From Patellaria atrata CBS 101060 (taxonomy: Eukaryota; Ascomycota; Dothideomycetes; Patellariales; Patellariaceae): a DNA stretch of 64,000 nucleotides. The notes below the pieces were generated by a model that worked only from the letters and a program-made list of their open reading frames with translations, was not told where the DNA came from and did not search any database. The stretch covers positions 874,623 to 938,622 of the forward strand of contig MU006092.1 of NCBI GenBank assembly GCA_010093705.1. The letters are read 5' to 3'. Below are positions 10,712 to 22,799 of the stretch, one piece after another. The translations under genes were made by a program, and so were the position numbers. Numbering within the stretch: position 1 is the first letter of the stretch; each line of letters opens with the position of its first letter.

Positions 10712-12639
10712 ATGAAGTCCCTTTCTATATTCTTGGCTGCTGCTCTCAGCATTGCCCCATCATCTCATGCGTATTCTGAGCACTTCAGAAGACATGCTAG
10801 CAAGACTCCTAAACTACAAAGACGAGATATACCACGTGTGGTAAGCGAGCCAAAACTTCGAAAGCGAGATTCTCCATATCTCAATAGCGCGACAGAGAGT
10901 ATGTTCTCAATGGATGTCCTTTCAAAGGTTACGTGCTCATATGCTTTCAGAATTCGTGGTAAATGGCTCTGCGATCCCCGAGGTACCTTTCGACATTGGG
11001 GAATCATATGCTGGCTTGTTACCCATCTCAGATGATCCAGACGAGACGAGGAAGATATATTTCTGGTAATTTCTAGCACTTTTAGGACTTCAAATTTACA
11101 ATTGACACGTTTGACTAGGTTCTTTCCTTCAACCAATCCAAATGCCACGGACGAGGTCACTTTATGGTAAGACCTGCCCAATTTCAGCGGCAGACTGCAA
11201 TTGATCATGTTAGGTTCAACGGCGGCCCTGGGTGTAGCTCTCTCAGTGGATTGCTCACTGAAAACGGACCGTTTACATGGGAAGCAGGAACTCTATCACC
11301 AGTTCAGAACCCATATAGCTGGACTAATCTCACGAACATGCTCTGGGTGGAACAACCCATAGGTGTCGGTTTCACTCAAGGCGAGCCAAATATTAGGAAC
11401 GAGGAAGAGCTCGGGCAACAGTTCATCGGCTTCTATAAGCAGTTTGTGGACGCTTTCCAAGTTCATGGCCATAAGGTCTACCTAACGGGAGAGAGCTATG
11501 CTGGTTTCTATGTACCGTACATCGCAGATGCTTTCATCAAAGCAAACGACACAGATTATTATAATCTGAAAGGGATAGCAATTAATGATCCTATCCTCGG
11601 AGACGAGACAAACCAACAAGAAGGTGAGTTATCTGAATGACCTAGGTGCTAGGGCATGAGGTTTACCAAACACCAGTGGTCATCGTACCCTACGTCGACT
11701 ATTTCCAGAATATCTTCTACCTTAACGACTCTTTCATGGAAGCGATCCATGCTCGCAACGACGAATGTAACTACACCGACTACCTAAACACATATCTCAC
11801 CTTCCCACCACCCGAGGGACCCTTCCCGGTCCTTCCCGATCCGTTCGCCTCTGAGAATTACACTTGTGACATGTTTGACAGCGTTTACGAAGCAGAACTC
11901 CTTGTTAACCCATGCTTCAACATCTACCACATCACAGAAACATGTCCCCATCCTTTCGGCCAGCTAGGCATTGTAAACCCCGGAGACTACCAACCACCAG
12001 GTGCACAGGTCTACTTCAACAGATCTGACGTCCAGGAAGCGATCAACGCTCCTCCAACCAATTGGATGCAATGCACTGATCGCAATGTCTTCAATTATGG
12101 CTACATTGATAACTACACCCTGGGTGACACATCTCTCGGCCCAGCGCAGAATGGTGTCCTGCAACGCGTCATTGAGTTCACAAACAACACGATTATTGGC
12201 AGCGGAAACCTGGACATGCTACTCAACACAAATGGAACGCTGCTGGCGATTCAGAACATGACGTGGAATGGCGTACAAGGTCTCCAGGAGTACCCCGGAA
12301 CGCCCTTCTATGTTCCATTTCATCCCGAGTACAACGGTGGAGCGCTCTCCGGCGCTGGTGTAGTAGGTTACTGGGGAGCGGAGAGAGGCCTGACTTTCTA
12401 CCAGGTGCAGCTTGCTGGTCATGGTGAGTAACTTTTGGCCCCATGGGTTTACTTGAACACGGACTGACACATGTGTAGAATTGCCCGGCTTCGCTCCAGG
12501 AGCGGGTTACAGGCAGCTGGAGTTGTTACTGGGGAGAATCTCCTCGTTAGGTGAAGTCAGTGATTTCACTACCCAGACTGGTAACTTTACTGGAAATGGG
12601 ACGATATATAAACGTTCGGAGGATTATGGACAGTATTGA
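10712..12639 (+). CDS. Secreted serine carboxypeptidase (peptidase family S10)
   Basis: Six exons (10712-10898, 10951-11065, 11119-11166, 11214-11623, 11677-12423, 12479-12639) give 555 aa. Residues 1-20 are a signal peptide (MKSLSIFLAAALSIAPSSHA); dibasic sites at KLQRRD and KLRKRD suggest a cleaved propeptide. S10 signatures are present: WFNGGPGCSSLSG from residue 117, nucleophile Ser211 in TGESYAG, likely Asp433 in SGNLDMLLNTNG and His502 in LAGHELPGF. Many NxS/T sites indicate a glycosylated secreted or vacuolar enzyme that removes C-terminal residues from peptides. The 53-bp fourth intron must use the CACCAG acceptor at 11676; the nearer AG would leave only 29 bp and a poorer protein. 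It resembles the fungal secreted carboxypeptidase branch more than CPY, which is an inference. Convergent with FMT1. Confidence 0.93.
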
Positions 12640-13158
12640 GAGGGTATGGAGATGAGGTCTGATGACCGTTGTGGAAACTGAGACGAAGAAAAACATGCAT
12701 AATGATTAAGGTGATATGTATATGGAGACCTAGAGGAATATTATATAACATATAACTATCTGTACATTCACCCCTTTGCTGAGAATTAAAGGGATGTGCG
12801 TTGTAATACTCACCTCAGGGTCGACCGAAGGGGGATTTGATACAGTACAGGGAAATTCCAGCCTTACAAATTTTGCATACTTTCAATATATGCTATATTG
12901 TTCCTGTCGCAGAGGATATCTATTGTTCTCTCTCTACACGTGTACTGTATATGGAGGGGTAAACTATTGTGGAAGGAGTAATCCCCAGTTCCAGCCGCTT
13001 GTACACTCGCGTCAATCTGGACGGAGCGGAGAGTTTGAACAGTCGTGATTTTCGTATAGAGCGGTGATCGTGTCTAAATCCGTGATTTTCTACCACACCA
13101 TTAACCGTATAGAGCGGCCATTTCCTGAGGTTAACTCAAATTGTACATTCCGGCCTGC
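12640..13158. other. Convergent intergenic space
   Basis: Presumed 3' regions of the carboxypeptidase and FMT1. No gene seen. Confidence 0.5.
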
Positions 13159-14475
13159 TCAGCGAGGAACCTTGAGTAAAGCCTCGAGTTCTTTCCCTCC
13201 TTTCCCTTTAGGTTTTCCTTCTATGGTACAATCTAGAATCCTAAGGTATCTCGACCGCTTATCGCATGTCTTCATGTACAACCCGGTAATACCTGTTGAA
13301 GTTGAAGCCCATGCGAACAAGTTCCCCGGAATATAGTTCAATCCATCTAATTCTTGGATGATCCGAGGATCTAGGGCCTCTTCTACAGCATGATATATTA
13401 TTCTGACCGGTGCTGCGCGTGATTTCTTACCAGAAGTCTCGAGACATTTGTTGTATGTATCCGTATCCCACAAGGAACCTAGGACTCGAAGGTACCGCAG
13501 GATCTTTTCGGCACTCCAGGTTGTCCAGTCGACTTGTTTATCGCCGGACGTAATTTTAGGAGCGTGGGTAAATTCGACCCCAGAGGAATCGCCTTGGAAC
13601 CAGCCGAGATCTTGGAGCGGCGGTACGAATAGACTCTCCCTGAGAGTTTGCACGAGCATGTCTCCACCGATAGGCGCCAGGTTTGCTTCAAGCTCAGCTG
13701 CGCTAAAGTTTTCACTACCGGTTACGTCGAAACCCGGATAGGGTGTTTGGGCTAGTATTACGCCATGATCGAATCGTTTGGGGTGGAGAGTCTGGACTGA
13801 TATACCGAACTTCCTGTCGCCTCGGAGTAGAGCATGATGTATGGGCGCAGCACCGCGTAGACTATATCAATCAATACAGTCCTGTGTATCGTGCACTAAA
13901 TGACTTACTCGGGAAGGAGGGATGGATGGACGTTTAGGCCGCCATACTTTGCACCGTTGAGGATTCGGGGTGGGACGAATAGGCCGAAGGAGACGGCAAT
14001 TATGAGGTTTATGTTTTCGTCATGGACCTTAGGAGGCTTAGGAAGCACCAATTAGATTTAAGATTGTGTTGACAGACGCGGCGCATGTTTACGTACAGTC
14101 CAACCCGTAAAAGTATCTATTTTGTGTACTGGAAGCTCAAGTTCTTGGGCCGCATGTTTGATTGGAACTCCAGCGCGGTCAGTGGAAGCAAAAGCAGTAT
14201 TGCGGAGGTCTTTCACCCTCGCGTATCTGTTTCAGACCTCTCCCCGTACGTTTCCCTGGTCTACAAACTACATCGATCGAGGCAATTGTGTCTGGTCTAG
14301 CTATATGCTCGTGGTGGACAGCTCGTAAGGACGCGATGCTAAAATCGTCGGAACCGCAGAACAAGATTCGTAACGGATCCACTTCGCGTGTGCTGTAGCA
14401 TCGCCGGAAGAGGAAATTTGACTTCAATCGGTTAAAAGAGCGGACGGGAAGTTGGAGCTTCCTACATAATGTCAT
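13159..14475 (-). CDS. FMT1: Mitochondrial methionyl-tRNA formyltransferase
   Basis: Four exons on the minus strand, 14217-14475, 14097-14167, 13909-14036 and 13159-13861, give 386 aa. The N-terminal 32 residues are Arg/Leu/Ser-rich without acids (MTLCRKLQLPVRSFNRLKSN), a typical mitochondrial presequence. The formyltransferase fold follows: LRILFCGSDDFSIASLRAV, PGKRTGRGLKQIREVPIK, the catalytic-type segment NINLIIAVSFGLFVPPRIL, and GGLNVHPSLLPDLRGAAPIH with the HPSLLP signature. The C-terminal domain is diverged, as is usual in fungal Fmt1. The enzyme transfers a formyl group from 10-formyl-THF to initiator Met-tRNA in mitochondria. The first intron ends in GAG rather than YAG; it is accepted because it alone restores the protein. 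Starts 296 bp from CCZ1, head to head. Confidence 0.93.
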
Positions 14476-14771
14476 GGTAGTTAATGGAGAGCTTGAGAGT
14501 TTGATTCTCAAAATAAACCCCCGCGGAAGTGATCGCCGAGCCGAGCCGCAGAAGCTTGATCTATTTGACGTATTGTGCTCCGTAACGTAACATATCTTGC
14601 AGCTAAAAAGCGACGATAACGGATTCATATCTTCACGAACTGAAGCGATGACAGTCATACGGCCCATGTCAACATCCTCTTCTCGTTGTTTGAGGGCTTC
14701 TACCTTAGCATGGTAACAAGTACCCTCGTCACCGCCGACGTGATTACCACATATGATCATCAACGGATTCA

Positions 14772-17295
14772 ATGTCCTCCAGCGAAGAGAAGCTGGCTAA
14801 GGTCATACCTGCCCAGCTCTCAAGTCTGGTAATTTATAATCCATCTCTGGGACCTACGGATGAGACCTTTCAGGACCAACTAGTGTACTACTACACTAAG
14901 GATGGAGAATCTAAGAAGAAAACTGGCGATGATGATAAGCAAGAGCAGAAGGATAAGATTAACGAAATTCTACGCCAGATAGGACTCGCACAGGGTATGT
15001 TAAACTTTGCGAGGAGCTTTTCCAACGGTCAAGATGTGGATTCTGTGGACACGGAAAAGTCAAGGGTTGTGATCCATGAATTGGAAAAGGGTTGGTGGAT
15101 ATTAGCAGTGAGTTGTATTTGATCGCGTAGTAAATTCAATTTCTAGTTTTTATTCTTATTCAAATGAATAGTGCATAAGTCTTACCCAATTGCCTGCTAC
15201 GTCTCCCTCCACACCAGCATCAGGTTCCTCACGTAGGCAAGTAGAGTACTCCTCTAGAGAAGTGGCCCCTACACCCCTATTACTTCAACATCTACTTCGG
15301 GCCCATCGCATATTTCTCCTCCACCATGGTTCATCCTTAAGCGACCTATTTGGAAGACAAGTAAGGACAAAATTTTGTAATTTGCTGGAGAAGTTCTGGA
15401 ACCGTTTTGCAAGAAGTTGGGACGTACTCCTTCATGGTAGCCCTGCAGTAGATATCTACGGAGCCACCAAACTTGCTACTAGTGGAGAGCTCGGTATAGG
15501 GGTAGGAGAGGAAGAGTGGGGCAGTGGTGAGCGTGAAGTGCTCGAGGATTTTACTGCCCGAACAGAAGGTTTGGTTGATCTGGTCGTGTCACGATTTGGG
15601 CAACCTTCCGCTGAGCAGTTAAAGTTGCCCAAAAATATACTTGGAACTACCTTACCATCTGATATCTACGAAGGTGTGGATCCCTGGATGTGTAACGGTG
15701 AATGTCCTGGTGCGCACGATGGAGTAATATTTTCTGGGAACGGTGCGTTATCCCGCTCATCTTTAAAAGATATCTCGAGTTGGTTAGAATGGATATATAT
15801 GTACGGTGAAAACGCATATGGTGTGAGGGAAAATCCTACGTCTAACAGGAAGAAACGGAGGCAGCGAAATATAAAAAGGACAGAGAGCAAGACAAAGGGT
15901 CCACAACATGGTCGACGGGTATCAAGCAACGCTGTTCCAATAGGGAAGATTTCGAGCGCAGCATCTACACCTGGGATACCGCCTCCTATTGTGTCTGCCG
16001 CTCAAAGATCACTAGAGCAGGCAACTTCAGCGGCAGATAATGACCAATCTGCACCATCATCAAACCCGTTTGCGGCTATTGGAGATGCTGAGACATGGAA
16101 GAAGGTCATAACACTTGGGTACGGATCAGCTTGGGGCGGGAAGCGACCTCCTCCTTTTCGTCAGCCCACATATCAATCAATGATTGAAACTCCAGGAACT
16201 GAAGAGCCTATAATGCAATATCTAGAACCGGAACCAGACGTGAATCCTGTTGAACAACGTCTAAGGATACAGGTTATTGAAGAGAACGTAGGCCACTTTA
16301 TAATCGGCCTTAAAGGAGACCTTGAGGACGACGAGGACGACAAGGACGAGGAACGACATGAAAATATGGAGGAAAATTCTGGCTGGAACAGTCGCACCTT
16401 ACTCAGAACATTACACGTAGAGCTCATGGATAAGACATCCGAAGAACCCACGGCAGATATAGACAGTTCAGCTACGCAAATCCCTTCCACGATGTCTACA
16501 CCGTTAGAACGCACCCGACTACGGGTAGTGATATACGTCCATCGCCCTTTTATCTACGCCTTCTTATTCAACCCTCGGACGGAATCCCTTTCTATCCCCT
16601 CTTTTTACCGTCAACTCCACACCTACCTATCTCCTCTCCATCGCCCTCTCTCCACTTCGACGTCCCCTGAGCGCGTCGCCGCACGCATCGCCGCAGCATC
16701 AAGACCATACACCACACTCCCATCCCAGTCCACAGAAGAGATCCAACCGATCTTTGATCTCGTCTTCGACCCTGTCGCAATGTCAATCCACAGCAGCATC
16801 CCCAACATCCCCGAACCTGGTACTGTGGGTGCCGAGGGACTTTCCGGCGGAGACACAGCGGGGACACCAGGCTGGACCCGTGTCGAGGCTCTCAATGTCC
16901 ATTCTCAGATTCTGGCTACTGTTGCCAGCACCCGTGCCGCTAACGCAAAGGGAGAGATCGAGCGGACCGCGAAGACGAGCAGGGGGTGGTGGATCGTGTG
17001 GATGAGGCTTCCACCTAAGAACCCGAGACTCTCTATAGGATCAGACACGGAAACGGAGACTCCGCGTCAATATTCACCATCTGACCTCCGTGAAGCGTTC
17101 CTGGTGCGTCGTTCACGTGAATCCGTGGGAGGGAAGGCGAGAGCAAGGACTGGGAGCGCGATGTGGCGTCTCGGTGGTGCGGGAGCGGATAAGACTGGTG
17201 GAGCAGCGGCGGGATGGGGTCCTTCGAAGTTGGCCGAGGGCATTGGAGTTGACGCGAGGAAGTACGTTGAGGGTCTGTTGAGCCTGAATAGATAG
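14772..17295 (+). CDS. CCZ1: Vacuolar fusion protein Ccz1
   Basis: Exon 1 is 14772-15107 and exon 2 is 15172-17295, in phase, giving 819 aa. The start reads VIPAQLSSLVIYNPSLGPTD then DETFQDQLVYYYT, the longin-domain N-terminus typical of Ccz1. The motif HELEKGWWILACISLTQLP crosses the splice site and supports it. After a middle region with a basic cluster (about residues 325-350) and an acidic run, the C-terminal third (RTRLRVVIYVHRPFIYAFLF) is a second conserved longin-like part. Ccz1 pairs with Mon1 as the exchange factor for the Rab7 protein Ypt7 on late endosomes, autophagosomes and vacuoles. Length fits filamentous fungi; the yeast protein is about 700 aa. Convergent with the Q/N-rich gene, 263 bp apart. 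Confidence 0.92.
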
Positions 17296-17558
17296 GAGTG
17301 AATTTCGTGGTTGGAAAGAACTCAGTGAGCATCACTGCCTGGAGAAGAAATATAAGAGTGCTTCTAGAACAAAATGTACCTTATATTATGAAATTGAACA
17401 ATAAAACTGGACTGCCCTGGCTTCACTTCAGCCAATATACGGGTATCTTTCCCTCGACACATCCCCCGCTTTTTTCACGCTCTTACAGATCCCCGCCCTA
17501 CATTTGATAACCAGACTCCCCCGTAAACCTAACCCATTTTCTTCACTTCTCATGATAT

Positions 17559-18506
17559 TTAGAGATCGCAAATCAGATCAAAATCAGGAAATACCGGATC
17601 CGGGCCCAAATTGATCGTCCCTCCACCGCCCTGCGCTCTGAACGCATCAGCATCACTCGGCGCGACGTTCTCAGCGCCGTTCTGCACAGAGATGTCGTCT
17701 ATATCGTCCTCTGGAGGCGCTTGGACCTCGTTCTCATTCTGGTTGACTTGCGGAGGTGGCGTTTGAACGACATTATTCACGGTCTGAGCGGCCTGGCCCT
17801 GATTCTGGTTCTGCTGATTTTGCTGGTCTTGATTTTGCTGCTGATTCTGTTGATCTTGGTTCTGTTGCTGCTGCTGCTGCTGCTGCTGGTCTTGGTTCTG
17901 CTGTTGTTGGTTCTGATTCTGATTTTGGTTCTGGTTCTGATTCTGATCTTGCCCTTGGTTTTGATTGTTGTTCGCGGCTGGGGGCGCTTGACTGCTTAAG
18001 GCTGCTTTGCAGGCTGTCTTCTGCTGGTCGCAGTCTGTAACTGTGAACCCCCCTTGGTTGTTGTTGTCGTTGGCTGCCTGTTCGGAGAATTCGTGGTTAG
18101 TATGTTACCCTTTCTCCGGCCTCTATTTTATAATATCGTCTGGTAGAACGTACCTGTGCGCATGTGTTGAACTGATTATCGCAAACTCTATTCGCTGCAC
18201 CCTCGAAGTTTGTCTATTGTTCATAAAATATTAGCCCATATCGTCTCAAATATCAACGAACCATTTCTTCCCATATCTACCAGCGGCTAAGGTTGGACAT
18301 ACAAACGTACTCCCTTCCACCGAAAACGGCCTCTTAGCATCTCCTGTATCTGTTATCGCTGGAGCAGCAAAACCGCCGACAGCGCCGCCGAAAGTCTGCC
18401 TTCTAAAGAGGCGGGCTGTCTGCGAAGAGTTTCGTGCTTGAACGGTGAAGGGGATAGTGAGGATGGCTCCTAGGAGGAGAACGAGAGGTATGGGAACAGT
18501 GCGCAT
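17559..18506 (-). CDS. Q/N-rich secreted protein, function unknown
   Basis: Proposed exons 18258-18506, 18154-18213 and 17559-18077 give 275 aa. Residues 1-24 form a signal peptide (MRTVPIPLVLLLGAILTIPF then TVQA). Mature features include FRRQ, a Cys-containing region FVCPTLAAGRYGKKWF, NFEGAANRVCDNQFNTCAQ and CDQQKTACKAAL, so five Cys in a small domain. Then about 60 residues are almost entirely Gln and Asn with a few Asp, followed by an acidic, Pro-rich C-terminus. No TM segment or GPI signal is seen. The first donor is weak (GTTGAT); no canonical donor keeps the frame, so the first junction is uncertain. The other introns are canonical. I recognise the general type (secreted, Cys domain plus low-complexity tail) but no function. 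Convergent with CCZ1. Confidence 0.72.
17790..17965. repeat. CTG/ATT-type low-complexity repeat coding Q/N tract
   Basis: Imperfect repeats of TTCTG, TTGCTG and CTG triplets, read on the minus strand as alternating CAG/CAA (Gln) and AAT/AAC (Asn) with occasional GAC (Asp). It contains a run of about nine Gln codons near 17868-17890. Likely to change length by slippage. Confidence 0.85.
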
Positions 18507-19255
18507 AATGTTCTCTTGGTATCAAGGGAACAGTTTCGATATCAATTGATGGTATAATGGATTTTTCACTTCAGGTGATGTTGGTTTGGTTTGGACTTGG
18601 GGTATGAATATTGAAATGTGGGCATACACGAGATGACATATTGGAAATATCTAATTTAATAGGACTAGTAGATTTTACTACCCCAGACTGAGCATGTCGC
18701 ATGTTTTCGGGACCTCGGTGATGCGTGCTGGGAGGTGATGATATGAGACGGATGTGAAACACGACCAAGATATACACGCTGCGAACATAGGACAACGGAA
18801 TACATATAAAGTACCGCATAGCTAAATAAACTTCCGCTAGGCGTCTTTATATTCGACTGAATGTGTCAATGAACTTGCCTTATAATGCTAACTGAATTTC
18901 GGAGACGTCACAACACGATGCAAAAGAGAGAAGATGGAACATATGAGGAAAAAGTATCTGACAGTTCGAACCTAATCTGATTTGAAGATTAGATACACAT
19001 GTCGAAGAGAACCATCCAAGTCTCCCAAGTGATTATGTCAGAATGCTGACAGATTTATCAGAGCCTTAACTCCCAAGGAGGAACCATATCAACAATGGAA
19101 ACCCAAGAGACGCCTCCGCATGCAATGCAACATGAACCGAGCAGACTATGGAACTCTCTAGACAATATACCAAATTACAATAATTTGAGAAGTTCCCTGC
19201 TACTCCAAGTCATCAATCGTGAATTATGTAAGCGATATGTACGCGAGTCCGGTAC
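18507..19255. other. Intergenic between two surface/secreted-protein genes
   Basis: Promoter of the Q/N-rich gene and 3' region of the Ser/Thr-rich gene. No additional gene recognised. Confidence 0.5.
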
Positions 19256-20131
19256 TCAGAAATTGGCCGCTGGATTTGTGTTCGCAGGTTGTTCGTGATA
19301 TCTGTCCAACGTGGCCTGGAAAGGCTGTCCCACACTAGATCTCTTATCACGATGTACTGATTCTGACATACCGGTGCCAGAATGTATATCATCATCGTCG
19401 TCCACATTGCGGCGCTTTCTTCCCCAGACCTTCCAAAATGCAATCCCGATACCACCAAGAAGGAGAAGTCCTCCGATACCTCCTACAAGTCCACCAATAA
19501 GAGCCTTCGTCTTGGATTCCATGCCTGAATTTTGTCCACCGTTGTCATCACCGGGCTGAATGAGGGCAGTATGCGTCCCAGTGACAAATCCGGTTGTGAA
19601 GGTTATAGGACGACTAGTGGTAACTTCGACGGGGACAGTGTGGTCGCCGCTGACAGTGAGGATCGTAGTCACAAATACCTGAGCGGAGGTCGACACCAAC
19701 GCCGAGGTGAAGGTGGTTAGTTCGAAAGAGGTAATTGTCGCGGAATCTTCGTCATTGGTATCCTCGCTGGTACTTTCACTTGTAGGTGTAGAAGAAGCGG
19801 GAGAACTGGTAGACGGAGAAGTCGAAGGTGGTGTTGTCGGAGGAATTGTTGACGTAAACGTTGTAGGAGGATTTGGTATGAGAGTTGTGGGTGGTAGAGG
19901 TGGAGTTTCGGTGGTAGTGGGGAGCCCGCCAAATTCCGAAGTTGTGAAGCCCACTGTAGGTGTGGAGGTGGTGATATCGGAAGGATTGTCAAAGGTTGAA
20001 GTTGGTCCAGTTCCTCCAATGACATTATCTTGACGTTTATAGAAGAAACCATCGGCTTCGAATGCGCAAACGATGGTGAGAAGATAGAGGAGAGCGAAAA
20101 GCGGAACGGCAAATTTCCGATTGGCAAACAT
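19256..20131 (-). CDS. Ser/Thr-rich single-pass cell-surface protein (Mid2/Wsc-like)
   Basis: Single exon, 291 aa. Residues 1-23 are a signal peptide (MFANRKFAVPLFALLYLLTI then VCA), followed by a KRQ site. Residues about 35-215 are Ser/Thr/Pro-rich, likely heavily O-mannosylated, without Cys. One transmembrane helix follows at about 218-240 (GLVGGIGGLLLLGGIGIAF), then a KVWGRKRR stop-transfer and a short cytoplasmic tail of about 50 aa with a five-Asp run. This architecture matches fungal wall-stress sensors of the Mid2/Mtl1 type and many uncharacterised relatives; Wsc proteins would have an N-terminal Cys domain, which is absent. A sensor role is inference. Its promoter faces that of the PQ-loop gene across 961 bp. 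Confidence 0.8.
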   Translation of the reverse strand: MFANRKFAVPLFALLYLLTIVCAFEADGFFYKRQDNVIGGTGPTSTFDNPSDITTSTPTVGFTTSEFGGLPTTTETPPLPPTTLIPNPPTTFTSTIPPTTPPSTSPSTSSPASSTPTSESTSEDTNDEDSATITSFELTTFTSALVSTSAQVFVTTILTVSGDHTVPVEVTTSRPITFTTGFVTGTHTALIQPGDDNGGQNSGMESKTKALIGGLVGGIGGLLLLGGIGIAFWKVWGRKRRNVDDDDDIHSGTGMSESVHRDKRSSVGQPFQATLDRYHEQPANTNPAANF

Positions 20132-21092
20132 GGTATTTACGGTGGACGGGAGTCCAAACTATAAAACGGAGAATTTTACTTGAATTTGAACCGTCGTGAA
20201 GGTGTTGTCGTAAGCCTGTCGGGGCAGTGAGGGCTGCTCACCCCTTCAGGCTTTCAAGGCGTTCTATGGACAATACGAGCGAGTGACGCCAGGTGATAAA
20301 GGTGTGTTTGGTTGAAGAAAGGCAGAGACAAAGAAGAGAAAAAGGTAAAAGAGGGTGTGTTAAAAAAGCGAGCGACAAGGTTGTAAATTTCTGGATGTGC
20401 TACGGAAGAAAAGAGAAGAAGAAGATTTGCGCGTCACGACATGAAAGTGAGGGTTCACATGCGGATCTTCGAATTAATCTTCACCGCCAATTTAAATAAA
20501 ACCGGCAGAAAGGGCAAACAGGACAGGTCCGCCCTGGAAATTGGGAGGTTTTGGGGGGTTTGATAAGCAAATTCGGGTACAGAACCCCCGGTAGAGCCCC
20601 CGATACTCCGTTGAAATTCCAGAGTACTTGCTCAGGGCGGTGAAGGGCTAATCACAGCTTCGTATCTTATCGCCTGTTATCCAGATACTGTGCGCTTTAT
20701 GCTTAATGAAATACTGTAGCAACTTCTATGTATAATCTTCTGTCTATTAAAGCTAAATAATAATTCCTTGTGTCCTTGTACTAAGAACTACCGATTGCCG
20801 AGCTCTTCATTGATCTTCTCTCCACCAACATGTTGCGGTCTTAGAGCCGCCTGTAACCCTCGCATCAATAGCAAGAAAACTCAAACTTTTGGCTACCACT
20901 GTACTCATAATACATCTTACCCAAACTGCCTGGTTTAAAAGTACACGCGGAGATCTTTTCTTCCTTCGATCGTTGTCGCTCATCAAAATCTTTACTGTCC
21001 AGACCCATAACCTAGGTATGCAGGACTGATCACTTGCATATGACATATAACCCTTCACGTCAATCTCTCCCCTCCCCCAGCCAAAGCCCGTG
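20132..21092. promoter_or_regulatory. Divergent intergenic region, surface protein / PQ-loop transporter
   Basis: Contains the promoters of both flanking genes. It has purine-rich stretches (AAGAGAAAAAGG type) around 20315-20425 on the surface-protein side. No gene seen. Confidence 0.45.
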
Positions 21093-22211
21093 ATGGACTC
21101 CCTTGAGCATCTTCCGCTCACCACCCGTGAGGCTCTCTCCGGCGTCTTCGGTTCCATCTCATTGGCTGCCTGGGTATTCCTGCTGGTACGGCGCCCTTCG
21201 AACTCCAACATATCGCATCACTGATTCAAAGTTCAGGTACCACAACTAATTGAGAACTACAAGCAAGGTTCAGCAGAGGGAATATCACTGACCTTCCTCG
21301 TCGTCTGGTTTATCGGCGATATTCTCAATCTTTCCGGCGCACTGTGGGCCGGTCTCGTTCCCACCGTCGTACGTCAAACCAATCCACTATATCCACCGCG
21401 CTCGCTCATTGTATACTCTGTGCTAACACCACATTCCAGATTGCACTGGCAATCTACTTCTGCTTCGCAGACACGATCCTGATCTCCCAATGCGTCTACT
21501 ACAACAAACTCAACGCCCGCCGCGAGGCCGCCCGCAAACACTCTACCCAATCCTCCACTTCGGAAGACGAACCCCTCCTCAGCCGCCAGTACAGCAATCA
21601 ATATAGCAATATCGGACTTCCTGGTTCGCATCGTCGTGCCTCAGCCGCTTCTCGCCGCAGCCGGGAAAGCATCAGTCGGCCCGACAGCCTCCCATCCATT
21701 ATTGAAGAGGGAGAGGGAAAAGCTTGGATCAAGAATACGTTGAGCATACTCGCCGTTGCTGCTCTGGGGGCCGCAGGTTGGGGGATAGCGTATAAGTCTG
21801 GCGCCTGGACACCAGTCCCCCCTGAGCAGGAAAACGATGAGGATATTGCGGTAGGGGCGCAGATTTTAGGATACGCGAGTGCGGTGTGCTATCTGGGAGC
21901 GAGGATACCGCAGATTATCAAGAATCAGAGGGAAAAGTCGTGTGAAGGGCTATCCTTGCTTTTCTTTATGCTCTCTTTGCTTGGGAATGCTACGTATGGT
22001 GCCGGTGTACGTATTCCCGCTATTGGCGATATGATGTGACGCTGCTAACTAGAATCTCTAGATATTGTTCCATTCGACTGATAGGAAGTACTTTTTGACC
22101 AATGTACCGTGGTTACTCGGTTCCCTAGGGACCATGATCGAGGATGCCACCATTTTCGTTCAATTTAGGATATATGGCGAATCGCCCGCTGCATCAGCTG
22201 CAATTATATGA
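21093..22211 (+). CDS. PQ-loop vacuolar amino-acid transporter (Ypq family)
   Basis: Four exons, 21093-21185, 21237-21368, 21440-22006 and 22062-22211, give 313 aa; every junction is between codons. Two PQ-loop repeats are visible: LLVPQLIENYKQGSAEGIS (from about residue 30) and YLGARIPQIIKNQREKSCEG (from about 220). Each has the Pro-Gln pair and a following Glu-Gly-(I/L)-S, with three helices per repeat and a seventh helix, the seven-TM plan of Ypq1-3/RTC2 and human PQLC2. A Ser/Arg-rich cytoplasmic loop (about 95-150) links the halves and holds an EDEPLL sequence that could be an acidic dileucine-type vacuolar sorting signal. The family exports cationic amino acids across the vacuolar membrane. 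The fourth exon (ILFHSTDRKYFLTNVPWLLG) is strongly conserved. Substrate is inferred. Confidence 0.92.
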
Positions 22212-22799
22212 GCTGGACGCAGGAGAATGTTTGACCGGGTGGTACGATTTCGAGTGTTCATGTTTTGATACCCTTCTGAAGGTCCAAGGTACTTCTTCAT
22301 TTAGCTGTCAAAAATTTTCAAACATTTTTCATGATCAAAATTTGTTACTACGGCGTAATGGGCATTTGCTTTCACAACATGCATACGCGCACTATTTTAT
22401 CCTAGGTTCTAAAATGTAAATATGTAGTCAAATCATTTAGTTCTATACTCTCGAGCTGTCTCCCCGTCGAGCCGGCAGTACCCCAATATTCGAGGATTGC
22501 ACAAAGTCCTCTCAAGACAGTCCGCATCAGCTCACGCAGAGAGTACCGAGACGGAGCTTCATGAATTCTATAACCTATATACAATCATATGATACCTCTA
22601 TTGTCGCATGATCCAGTAATCTCACCTCTAGCGTACGTGACGCAAAATACCCTCGTACCATTTTACTTCATCAAGCATGACCCCAATATACATCCGTACA
22701 CCGGGCGTTACCAACTCCACCAAAAAATAACATCTACCTATATACAAGGGAGCGTATAACCATTGAAAGTCGCGCTGTATAACGATTCGGACTCCCCAT
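22212..22799. other. Convergent intergenic space
   Basis: 3' regions of the PQ-loop and aspartic-protease genes. No gene seen. Confidence 0.5.

Noticed and set aside
11624-11652. 29-bp intron in the carboxypeptidase
   Set aside because: Too short for a fungal spliceosomal intron; the next CAG gives 53 bp and restores the family sequence QQEVVIVPYVDY.
18955-18985. GTTCGAACC reminiscent of a tRNA T-arm
   Set aside because: No matching acceptor, D or anticodon arms nearby.
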